A stretch of 19,615 bases of DNA from an uncultured Ruminococcus sp. (GTDB lineage Bacteria; Bacillota; Clostridia; Oscillospirales; Ruminococcaceae), in contig CAMWXM010000019.1 in the NCBI GenBank assembly GCA_947178195.1, positions 1 to 19,615 on the forward strand, read 5' to 3'. Every line of letters begins with the position of its first letter. Positions within the stretch are counted from its first letter, which is position 1. This document shows positions 6,131 to 12,121 of this stretch, piece after piece. The notes below the pieces were generated by a model. It saw only the letters and a program-made list of their open reading frames with translations, was not told the DNA's origin and ran no database searches. Made by a program: the position numbers and the translations under genes.

Positions 6131-8269
6131 TTAATTTTCCATAGGCTGTTTCAGTGTGATCTTCTTTTTAGTTTTCACTGTGCCGGAATTTTTGATTTTT
6201 TCCTTTGCAGCGACTTTCTTTTCGGCCTTTTTATAAGCTTCGTCGATAAAATATCTCTGTGCGTCAACAGGCGGAGCGTCGTTTACTTTATATACATAAG
6301 TACCATCGGGAAGCTGTTTTCTTGCCTTGATATTATCTTTAAGAAGAATTTCAAACATATTCCACAGACGCCTTTTTATGCGTGGGTTATAGATAGGTGC
6401 GGCTACTTCAATACGTCTTATAGTATTTCTTGTCATATAGTCGGCTGAGCTTATATATATTTTACAGCGTTCCTTAGTGCCAAAAATATAAATACGACTA
6501 TGCTCCAGGTATCTTCCCACAATGCTCGTGACGGTAATATTTTCAGTAAACCCCTTTACTCCTGCTTTAAGACAGCAGATACCTCTTATGACCATATCTA
6601 TTCTGACCCCTGCACAGGAAGCCTCTATAAGCTTTTTCATTAGCGTTTTATCGCAAAGAGAGTTGACCTTTATACCTATATAGGCAGGTTCGCCGTTTTG
6701 CGCATGAGCGATCTCCTCGTCTATCATATCTATGACAGGCTGACGCAGAGCCAGCGGCGCAACAAGCAGATGTTCGGGATTTTCCAGCAGTCGGTTATTT
6801 TTTATTGCCTCAAACAGAGCCTCCGCATCCTTTCCGATTTCCTGGTCAGCCGTCAACAACGACAAGTCGGTATATAAAGCGGATGTTTTTTCGTTATAAT
6901 TTCCCGTACCTATCTGGGCAATATACTCCTTCTTTTTTCCATTTTTTCTGGTTATAAGCAAAAGCTTGGAGTGGACCTTCAAATCTCTCGGACCGTATAC
7001 TATAGTACAACCGGCGTCCTGAAGCCGTCTTGACCAGTTGATATTATTTTCCTCATCAAATCTTGCTCTTAGCTCAACCAGTACAAATACATTTTTACCG
7101 TTTTCTGCAGCGTCGCAGAGAGCTTCTATTATCTGACTGTTTTTGGCAAGACGATAAAGAGTTATTTTTATATCGGTAACCTTAGGATCTTTTGCCGCTT
7201 CGTTAAGAAGCTGGATAAAGGGCTTTATGGTTTCATATGGATAGCTCAGAAGAATATCATGCCTTTTTATCTGAGGTATAATATTTTGTGTTTCTGAAAT
7301 ACTTTCTGATTTCTGAGGTATTCTTTTATCGAATTTAAGCTCCGGCTTATCGCACATATCCGCAATTTTTCCTGCAAAGGAAAGATCAAGCGGCGTTTTC
7401 AGATAGAAGATATGCTCAGGCTTTATATCCAGTTTTTTGCATAAAAATTCCAGAGCCGGCTGGCTGAAATTTTCGGAAAGCTGTAATCTTACCGGGTGAA
7501 GCTTTTTCCTTTTTTTGCAAATATCCTCCATTATTTCTCTGAAATCAGCGTCATGGTCGTAAAGTCCGTCCTCAACGGTTATATCGGCATTTCTTGTGAC
7601 TCTTACAAGAGTTTTGTCTATTATTTTATAATTTTTGAAAACAAGGGGAGCAAAATGCAGAATAAGCTCTTCTGCAAGAATAAATCTTTTTAAATTGCCA
7701 CCGTTTGAGTCGTTTATGGTTATGATTCTGCTGAATTGTCCTCCTGCCGGGATAACACCCAGACGTATGCCTGATTTTGACTGCAATTGGAGAATACAGT
7801 ATATTTCTTTATTTTTCAGAAACGGGAAGGGGGTTTTTTTATCTATTATCTGTGGAGATATCAGCGGCTTTATTTCACGTTTGAAATAATTTTCAAGATA
7901 CTGCTGCTCTTCTATCGAAGCAGAGCGAAAGCTTATCTGTTCTATGCCATGCTCCATAAGTGACAGCATTATATTTTTATATGCGATATCTTTCATAGGT
8001 TCAAGCTCGTTGACCTTTTCAAAAATTGCCGAAAGCTGCTGTTTGGCGGTCATTTTGGTTTTGTTATCCTTTTTTTTTGGAAATTCTATCATCTGGTCAT
8101 AAAGCGAGCCTACACGAACCATAAAAAACTCGTCTAAATTGCTTTGAAAAATTGCTGTAAAGCTTAATCTTTCCAGAAGCGGTATACGTCGATCCTGAGC
8201 CTCCTCAAGAACTCTTTCGTTAAATTTAAGCCATGATAATTCTCTGTTGTCGTATATAGATTCTGCCAT
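6131..8269 (-). CDS. ppk1: Polyphosphate kinase 1
   Basis: This 712-residue enzyme reversibly transfers the terminal phosphate of ATP to growing inorganic polyphosphate chains, often at the membrane. It shows the PPK1 layout: N-terminal domain beginning with RELSWLKFNERVLEEA (9-24) and FQSNLDEFFMVRVG (41-54), the head domain, and the two phospholipase-D-like catalytic domains. The autophosphorylated histidine is H433 in DLKVHSKLLL, matching H435 of the E. coli enzyme, and the second catalytic histidine is H590 in YLEHSRIYIFG. IGTGNYNEKT (453-462) is also conserved. The last 35 residues are Lys-rich and look like a disordered tail. AAGGAGGT at 8281-8288 precedes the ATG, and a near-consensus promoter lies at 8320-8348. 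The gene is followed 18 bases later by a PAP2 phosphatase, so phosphate polymer and lipid phosphate metabolism are linked in one transcript. Confidence 0.97.
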   Translation of the reverse strand: MAESIYDNRELSWLKFNERVLEEAQDRRIPLLERLSFTAIFQSNLDEFFMVRVGSLYDQMIEFPKKKDNKTKMTAKQQLSAIFEKVNELEPMKDIAYKNIMLSLMEHGIEQISFRSASIEEQQYLENYFKREIKPLISPQIIDKKTPFPFLKNKEIYCILQLQSKSGIRLGVIPAGGQFSRIITINDSNGGNLKRFILAEELILHFAPLVFKNYKIIDKTLVRVTRNADITVEDGLYDHDADFREIMEDICKKRKKLHPVRLQLSENFSQPALEFLCKKLDIKPEHIFYLKTPLDLSFAGKIADMCDKPELKFDKRIPQKSESISETQNIIPQIKRHDILLSYPYETIKPFIQLLNEAAKDPKVTDIKITLYRLAKNSQIIEALCDAAENGKNVFVLVELRARFDEENNINWSRRLQDAGCTIVYGPRDLKVHSKLLLITRKNGKKKEYIAQIGTGNYNEKTSALYTDLSLLTADQEIGKDAEALFEAIKNNRLLENPEHLLVAPLALRQPVIDMIDEEIAHAQNGEPAYIGIKVNSLCDKTLMKKLIEASCAGVRIDMVIRGICCLKAGVKGFTENITVTSIVGRYLEHSRIYIFGTKERCKIYISSADYMTRNTIRRIEVAAPIYNPRIKRRLWNMFEILLKDNIKARKQLPDGTYVYKVNDAPPVDAQRYFIDEAYKKAEKKVAAKEKIKNSGTVKTKKKITLKQPMEN

Positions 8270-8319
8270 GATTGTTTCAGACCTCCTTGGATCATATATT
8301 ATAATTTTATGTTATATTT

Positions 8320-8348
8320 ATTATACCTCAAATTTCCAGTTTCGTCAA
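8320..8348 (-). promoter_or_regulatory. Sigma-A-type promoter of ppk1
   Basis: Read on the minus strand, TTGACG (8343-8348) is followed after exactly 17 bases by TATAAT (8320-8325). Five of six and six of six positions match the housekeeping consensus. Transcription would start near 8313, about 45 bases before the ppk1 ATG. No obvious PhoB-like box was recognised around it. Confidence 0.8.
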
Positions 8349-8410
8349 GAAAACATGCAAAATAATATTAGATTTTTTCGTATTTTATTTGTTTAGTTTT
8401 AACATAAAGC

Positions 8411-8464
8411 TTTAGGCAACACCGAACAAAGAACACTTGAAATTTTTGTACGGTATTGCCTTAA
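8411..8464. repeat. Dispersed palindromic repeat, copy C
   Basis: Left arm TTTAGGCAACACCGAACAAA and right arm TTTTTGTACGGTATTGCCTTAA can form a long hairpin. The loop GAACACTTGAA is the same as in copy B, 3 kb away. It lies 29 bases downstream of the DUF2752 stop codon and upstream of the ppk1 promoter, so it ends the DUF4190-DUF2752 transcript region. Mismatches (A/C in the ACCGAACA part) show that this copy has drifted from B. Confidence 0.9.
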
Positions 8465-8492
8465 CTTCTGAATGCAGCGACGCCTTTTATTT

Positions 8493-8900
8493 TTATGACA
8501 TTACCGTCAAAGGAATAAAATTTCTCAGCAGATAATACAGTATCATAGTAGTAAGAAGAACTGTCAAAAAAAAATAGCTTCTTGGAATTATATGTATTTT
8601 CTTTCCCAAAGCGCAGGAGACTATCTCTATATATCCGCACAAAGACAGCAATATAATAACCATAAGTGAAATATTATATCCTAAACTATTTATAATATTC
8701 CCGTTAAGCAGCGAAATGAGGCTTCTTGTGTTTCCACAGCCCGGACAGAGATAGCCTGTTTTGTAATAAAATTGACATTCCGGTAAGTATCCTGAGAGGG
8801 TTATAATCTGTTCCTTTAATAAAAAAATCAGCAAGACTGCTGTCGGTATTAATACTGATGCAAGTCTTGCTTTGTTTTTGGTCGTTTTCATATGTATCAT
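8493..8900 (-). CDS. DUF2752-family small membrane protein
   Basis: This 135-residue integral membrane protein matches the DUF2752 pattern: a hydrophobic segment (about 12-28), then the motif CPGCGNTRSLISLLNG (52-67) with the family CPxCGxTR core, then two more membrane segments (about 76-97 and 107-126). The function of DUF2752 proteins is not known; the CPGC pair suggests metal binding or thiol chemistry near the membrane surface. The start codon overlaps the DUF4190 stop codon in an ATGA arrangement, so the two are made together. A second in-frame ATG three codons later could also be used. The transcript then runs into palindromic repeat copy C. Confidence 0.8.
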   Translation of the reverse strand: MIHMKTTKNKARLASVLIPTAVLLIFLLKEQIITLSGYLPECQFYYKTGYLCPGCGNTRSLISLLNGNIINSLGYNISLMVIILLSLCGYIEIVSCALGKKIHIIPRSYFFLTVLLTTMILYYLLRNFIPLTVMS

Positions 8901-9172
8901 GAAAACATACTATAAATTGCAGCGCCTGTGGCAAGTACTATAAGGCTCATTGCAAGACCTACAATACTGCAAACCAGACCGGCTATAGCCATACCTTTTG
9001 AGGTATTGTTTTTTATTCCTATTGCAGCCAGTATTATTCCTACAATTCCACATGGAATAGAAACATAAACATACCAGCAGTTTACAACAACAGCAATTAT
9101 TCCAAGTACCATAGAAGCAATCGATACTCCGCTGCCTCCTGAAGAATTTTTGTTAAGGTTCTGATCGTCCAT
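8897..9172 (-). CDS. DUF4190-type small membrane protein
   Basis: This 91-residue protein has a hydrophilic N terminus of about 15 residues (Asn, Gly and Ser rich) followed by two long hydrophobic hairpin segments (about 17-49 and 60-88) separated by the short polar loop GIKNNTSKG. This is the layout of DUF4190 proteins, which are common in Firmicutes and Actinobacteria, often next to TM2 or DUF2752 genes. I chose the ATG at 9172 because AGGAG at 9181-9185 lies eight bases upstream; a longer frame starting at 9214 lacks this support. A promoter at 9226-9254 fits this start. The four-base overlap with the DUF2752 gene points to a physical or functional partnership, but the role is unknown. Confidence 0.78.
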   Translation of the reverse strand: MDDQNLNKNSSGGSGVSIASMVLGIIAVVVNCWYVYVSIPCGIVGIILAAIGIKNNTSKGMAIAGLVCSIVGLAMSLIVLATGAAIYSMFS

Positions 9173-9225
9173 TATGATTTCTCCTATCATATAAATTTTT
9201 TGCAAATATTTCATCTTGCATTATA

Positions 9226-9254
9226 ATTATATCATATTTGCAATAAAAATGCAA
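9226..9254 (-). promoter_or_regulatory. Promoter of the DUF4190-DUF2752 pair
   Basis: On the minus strand TTGCAT (9249-9254) and TATAAT (9226-9231) are separated by 17 bases. Transcription would begin near 9219, about 47 bases before the DUF4190 start codon. The 9230-9340 gap is shared with the divergent RHH gene, so both promoters may be governed from the same DNA. Confidence 0.65.
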
Positions 9255-9265
9255 TATAATATTAT

Positions 9266-9323
9266 TACTAATTACGTGACATAATATTGTATATTTCTAC
9301 TAAAATATGAGTGATAATTAGTA
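9266..9323. promoter_or_regulatory. 9-bp inverted repeat around the RHH gene promoter (possible operator)
   Basis: TACTAATTA at 9266-9274 and its exact reverse complement TAATTAGTA at 9315-9323 bracket a possible promoter, GTGACA (9276-9281) with TAAAAT (9301-9306), spacer 19. One half-site abuts the -35 box and the other lies close to the expected transcription start. This is the kind of layout used by autoregulating ribbon-helix-helix repressors, one of which is encoded just downstream. The region is very AT-rich, so chance is possible. Confidence 0.45.
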
Positions 9324-9340
9324 TATAGGAGTGTGAAAAT

Positions 9341-9517
9341 ATGTTTAAATTACAAAAGGGCTATGATGAATACATTACAAAAACCTTCAGATTGCCAAAA
9401 GAATTTGTCGAAAATCTTGAAAAAATAGCCTTCGATAATAATCTTTCATTAAACCAACTGGTTATCCAATGCTTAAAGTATGCAATTGACAATCTTGAAG
9501 AATCGCAGGACAACTAA
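9341..9517 (+). CDS. Small ribbon-helix-helix (Arc-type) DNA-binding protein
   Basis: This is a short gene of 58 codons. AGGAG at 9327-9331 lies nine bases in front of the ATG at 9341. The product fits the ribbon-helix-helix fold in order: a beta strand (KTFRLP, 14-19), helix A (about 20-33, EFVENLEKIAFDNN) and helix B starting after the turn LSLNQLV (35-41) and running to about residue 52. Such proteins dimerise and insert the paired strands into the DNA major groove; many are antitoxins or plasmid/phage repressors such as Arc and MetJ-like proteins. No toxin-like partner gene follows: the next element is repeat copy D and then spoVAD. It may therefore be a solitary repressor. An inverted repeat around its promoter could be its operator. 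Fold call is good; regulatory targets are unknown. Confidence 0.8.
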   Translation: MFKLQKGYDEYITKTFRLPKEFVENLEKIAFDNNLSLNQLVIQCLKYAIDNLEESQDN

Positions 9518-9520
9518 AAC

Positions 9521-9560
9521 TAAAGGCATCACTGCACAAATTCGTGTGGTGATGCCTTTA
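9521..9560. repeat. Dispersed palindromic repeat, copy D
   Basis: A compact 40-base near-perfect palindrome whose outer 12 bases (TAAAGGCATCAC and GTGATGCCTTTA) pair exactly. The inner TGCACAAA and TTCGTGTG show the same CACAAA core as the other copies, but the long loop of B and C is missing. It starts three bases after the stop codon of the RHH gene and could act as its transcript end. The ends read TA...TA, which would fit a TA target if these are mobile elements. Confidence 0.88.
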
Positions 9561-9678
9561 GTCTACCTCTAAACAACATAGGTTTTTAAATACGACTTTT
9601 AATTAGATTTTGAAATTATTTACAATGAATTTTTTAAAGCAAACAAGAAATAATATCATTAAAAAGGAGGGATTCAAA

Positions 9679-10689
9679 ATGTTAAAAAAAATTGGAAGAA
9701 GTACATTTGCCCTTGAAAACGCACCATCTATATTGGGATTTTCATCTACCGTAGGCGAAAAGGAGGGCAAAGGACCGTTAGGCGGCTGCTTTGACCAGGT
9801 AGAAGAGGACAGTCATTTTGGCAAGGAAACATGGGAACAGGCAGAAAGTGAAATGCTGAGCCGAACTGTCAGGAATGCCATTAAAAAATCCGGACTTCAG
9901 TCAGAGGATATAAATTGTATTTTTTCCGGCGATCTTATAAATCAATGTCTCAGCACCACCTATGGACTGCGTGATCTGAACATTCCCTTTCTCGGAATAT
10001 ACGGCGCATGCTCCACTATGGCGGAAGGATTATTGCTTGCGTCATGCTTTGCTGAAAGTACGGACGGAAAATTTATCGCTTCGACGTCGTCTCACTTTTC
10101 AACAGCAGAGCGTCAGTTTCGATTTCCGTTATCTTACGGTGAACAGCGTACCCCCAGCGCCCAATGGACCTGTACCGCCTCGGGAGCAGTGGTCGTGTCC
10201 TCCAAAGGAACATCCCCCTATATACGTGCAGTTTCTATCGGGCAGATAACCGATCTGGGAGTTACCGACGCTAATAATATGGGGGCAGTAATGGCTCCTG
10301 CCGCCGCATCTGTTATAAAAACCTATTTCAATGACAGCGGATACAGTCCAGATGATTTTGATGTTATTGTTACCGGAGACCTTGGACTTGTGGGCAGCAA
10401 GCTTCTGAAAGAGCTTCTTATAAAGGACGGTATTGATATCGCTTCTCAGCACAGAGATTGTGGTTCGATCATATTTGATATTGATGAACAGGACGTTCAT
10501 TCCGGCGGTTCAGGCTGCGGATGTTCCGCAAGCGTTTTATGCGGATATTTTCTGCCTAAGGTAAAAACAGGAGAAATAAAGGAAATGATTTTTGCCGCAA
10601 CAGGCGCTCTATTATCTCCGGCAGCAGCTCAGCAGGGAGAAACTATACCGTCAATTTCTCATCTGATACACATAAGTCATAAGATATAA
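9679..10689 (+). CDS. spoVAD: Stage V sporulation protein AD
   Basis: SpoVAD is a thiolase-fold protein of the forespore inner membrane that binds dipicolinic acid and is needed for its uptake during spore formation. The match to Bacillus SpoVAD runs along the whole length: GPLG (32-35), GACSTMAEG (109-117), SSHFSTAERQFRFP (137-150), VTDANNMGAVMAPAAA (195-210), VTGDLGLVGS (231-240), and then GGSGCGCS and ATGALLSP near the C terminus. The start at 9679 gives 336 residues, about the usual length, and is preceded by a strong AAGGAGGG at 9664-9671; longer in-frame starts at 9610 and 9625 have no such site. spoVAE follows 23 bases later. The usual upstream partner spoVAC is not here. No convincing sigma-G promoter was found in the 160 bases upstream. 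Confidence 0.96.
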   Translation: MLKKIGRSTFALENAPSILGFSSTVGEKEGKGPLGGCFDQVEEDSHFGKETWEQAESEMLSRTVRNAIKKSGLQSEDINCIFSGDLINQCLSTTYGLRDLNIPFLGIYGACSTMAEGLLLASCFAESTDGKFIASTSSHFSTAERQFRFPLSYGEQRTPSAQWTCTASGAVVVSSKGTSPYIRAVSIGQITDLGVTDANNMGAVMAPAAASVIKTYFNDSGYSPDDFDVIVTGDLGLVGSKLLKELLIKDGIDIASQHRDCGSIIFDIDEQDVHSGGSGCGCSASVLCGYFLPKVKTGEIKEMIFAATGALLSPAAAQQGETIPSISHLIHISHKI

Positions 10690-10712
10690 CTGTTATTTTA
10701 AAGGAGAAACTC

Positions 10713-11066
10713 ATGGAATATTTATGGGCATTTCTTATAGGCGGACTTTTGTGCGCTATAGGACAGCTTTTTATAGATTATACAAAGCTCACTCCGGCAA
10801 GAATTTTAACGGCATATGTAGTGTCGGGAGTTATACTGTCAGCAGTAAAGCTTTATAAACCGATTGCAGATTTTGCAGGAGCAGGTGCTTCTGTTCCTCT
10901 TACCGGTTTTGGGCATCTTCTTGCACAGGGAGTTGAAAAATCAATTGACGAAAAAGGCTTTCTCGGAGTTTTCACAGGCGGACTTACAAGTGCAGCAGGA
11001 GGTATCACTGTTGCTATTGTTGCCGGACTTATTATCGCTCTGCTTTTTAAACAAAAAGATAAATAA
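10713..11066 (+). CDS. spoVAE: Stage V sporulation protein AE (SpoVAEb type)
   Basis: This 117-residue, very hydrophobic protein has about four membrane segments and corresponds to SpoVAEb, part of the inner-membrane SpoVA channel that moves calcium dipicolinate into the forespore and out during germination. Family features include the start EYLWAFLIGGLLCAIGQL, TKLTPARILTAYVVSGV (26-42), the GAGASVPLTGFGHLL stretch (56-70) and the GGLTSAAGGITVAI segment near the end. AAAGGAGA lies just in front of the ATG at 10713, and only 23 bases separate it from spoVAD, so they form one operon. The last two codons run into a tandem AAATAATAAT repeat, and the transcript then meets a strong hairpin at 11094-11124. 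Confidence 0.95.
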   Translation: MEYLWAFLIGGLLCAIGQLFIDYTKLTPARILTAYVVSGVILSAVKLYKPIADFAGAGASVPLTGFGHLLAQGVEKSIDEKGFLGVFTGGLTSAAGGITVAIVAGLIIALLFKQKDK

Positions 11067-11090
11067 TAATAAATAATAATAAATAATAAT
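11061..11090 (+). repeat. Three perfect tandem copies of AAATAATAAT
   Basis: The ten-base unit AAATAATAAT is present three times without change. The first copy contains the stop codon of spoVAE (11064-11066). It probably arose by replication slippage. Because it lies directly before the terminator hairpin, on the minus strand it supplies the T-rich tail after the hairpin for the PP2C transcript. Confidence 0.9.
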
Positions 11091-11128
11091 AAAGCAGCGC
11101 CGCACAGATCACCTGCGGCGCTGCAGTT
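11091..11128. terminator. Bidirectional terminator hairpin, palindromic repeat copy E
   Basis: The perfect 11-base-pair GC-rich stem GCAGCGCCGCA/TGCGGCGCTGC (11094-11104 with 11114-11124) has a nine-base loop. AGTTTTATT follows on the plus strand, and TTTATTATTATTTATT follows on the minus strand, so it can end both spoVAE and the convergent PP2C transcript. The arm resembles the AAGGCAGCGCCG arm of copy A, so I treat it as a member of the same repeat family that has been put to use as a terminator. Confidence 0.82.
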
Positions 11129-11163
11129 TTATTGAGAATCCGGAATAAATAAATTTTTATTGT

Positions 11164-11913
11164 TTATTCATAACAACATAAAGCGACAATAGTTATATTA
11201 TCCTGGCTTCCGCTGTCTATAGCCAATTTCACTAATTTTTCAAGTCGCTTTGGCAATTTTGCAGGAAGCGCAAGAATATCCTCCATATCAGTACAGGAAA
11301 CATAATCCGACAAACCGTCCGAGCAGATAAGTATCACATCTCCGTACTTCATAATTTCATTCAGATTATTTATATCGGGCTTCGGAGGAGAAGAGATATT
11401 ACCCATAACAGGAAAAATTATATTTTTATGGGCATGTGTTTTTTTCTCATCAGCAGTAATAGTACCTTCCTCATACAAAAGCTGTACAAGAGACTGATCC
11501 CTTGAAATTTGTTTAATGTCTCCACGTCTGTATCGGTACATTCTCGAATCGCCCACATTTATCGTATAAAGATTATCCCTTTCATCAATTGCAATAGCGC
11601 ATAATGTAGCCTGCATATTTTTAGTTTTGCTGTCTTGTATTCCATAATCGTACAAATCCTTATGAACATTCATAACTGCATTTTTTAAATTTATATTTGA
11701 GTTGAAATTAATGCGGCTTAAAAATTCAAGACATTTTCTCGACGCTATTTCTCCGCAGCTTTCACCAGAAACTCCGTCGGAAACAGCAGCAATAAAAGGC
11801 GCATTTACCATACAGTCAACATGTCCTTCTGTCAGCACATTTCCTGCTATCATATATGCGTCCTCATTATGATCCATAATTCCTTTGTCAGTTATTCCAC
11901 AACAATAATACAT
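11164..11913 (-). CDS. PP2C-family serine/threonine protein phosphatase
   Basis: This 249-residue cytoplasmic protein is a metal-dependent PP2C phosphatase (PPM family) that removes phosphate from Ser/Thr residues. Motifs in order: DHNEDAY (14-20), the metal-binding DG pair D46-G47 in AAVSDGVSGE, NVGDSRMYRYRRG (119-131), D199-G200 in ILICSDGLSDYV, and the final SQDNITIVAL (236-245) with D238. The length fits the stand-alone bacterial type (PrpC/Stp). Stp genes in Firmicutes usually sit next to a PASTA kinase gene in the prpC-prkC-rsgA cluster, but no kinase is in this window, so this may be a separate, dedicated phosphatase. It has its own promoter (12015-12043) and a leader that carries a degenerate copy of the palindromic repeat. 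Confidence 0.9.
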   Translation of the reverse strand: MYYCCGITDKGIMDHNEDAYMIAGNVLTEGHVDCMVNAPFIAAVSDGVSGESCGEIASRKCLEFLSRINFNSNINLKNAVMNVHKDLYDYGIQDSKTKNMQATLCAIAIDERDNLYTINVGDSRMYRYRRGDIKQISRDQSLVQLLYEEGTITADEKKTHAHKNIIFPVMGNISSPPKPDINNLNEIMKYGDVILICSDGLSDYVSCTDMEDILALPAKLPKRLEKLVKLAIDSGSQDNITIVALCCYE

Positions 11914-11942
11914 CCTTACCTCTTTAAAACCTTATTTTTTAT

Positions 11943-12002
11943 GACCGCAGACAATGTTCACTACCTTTTCAGATGTTGGCAGCTTTGTGCGGTATTATTT
12001 TA
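11943..12002. repeat. Degenerate palindromic repeat, copy I, in the PP2C leader
   Basis: The right arm TTTGTGCGGTATTATTTTA (11984-12002) is nearly the same as the right arm of copy B. The partner arm is eroded to GACCGCAGACAA (11943-11954), with about 29 bases between them. It lies between the PP2C promoter and its start codon, so it would be part of the 5' untranslated leader. Only the right arm is secure. Confidence 0.6.
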
Positions 12003-12014
12003 CATTTCATAATA

Positions 12015-12043
12015 ATTATACAATAACATAAATAATATTTCAA
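12015..12043 (-). promoter_or_regulatory. Promoter of the PP2C gene
   Basis: On the minus strand TTGAAA (12038-12043) and TATAAT (12015-12020) are 17 bases apart. The start of transcription would be near 12008, giving a leader of roughly 95 bases that contains repeat copy I. The surroundings are very AT-rich. Confidence 0.65.
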
Positions 12044-12082
12044 TATATATTTTCTGTAAAATCCTTTACAACTTGGTGACAA

Positions 12083-12115
12083 AATAAAGGATACGCACGA
12101 AGCGTACCCTTTATT
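12083..12115 (-). terminator. Intrinsic terminator after the 778-aa membrane protein gene
   Basis: On the minus strand a 14-base-pair stem with one G-U pair (AATAAAGGGTACGC with GCGTATCCTTTATT) encloses a five-base TTCGT loop and runs into a T-rich stretch (TTTATTTTG). It begins seven bases after the stop codon at 12122. Confidence 0.82.
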
Positions 12116-12121
12116 AATTAA

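Noticed and set aside
9341..9517. RHH gene as the antitoxin of a toxin-antitoxin pair
   Set aside because: No toxin-sized gene is next to it in the same direction; downstream are a repeat and spoVAD, upstream a divergent membrane-protein gene.
9561..9678. Search for a sigma-G promoter upstream of spoVAD
   Set aside because: No pair of boxes with the expected sequence and spacing was convincing, so none is listed.
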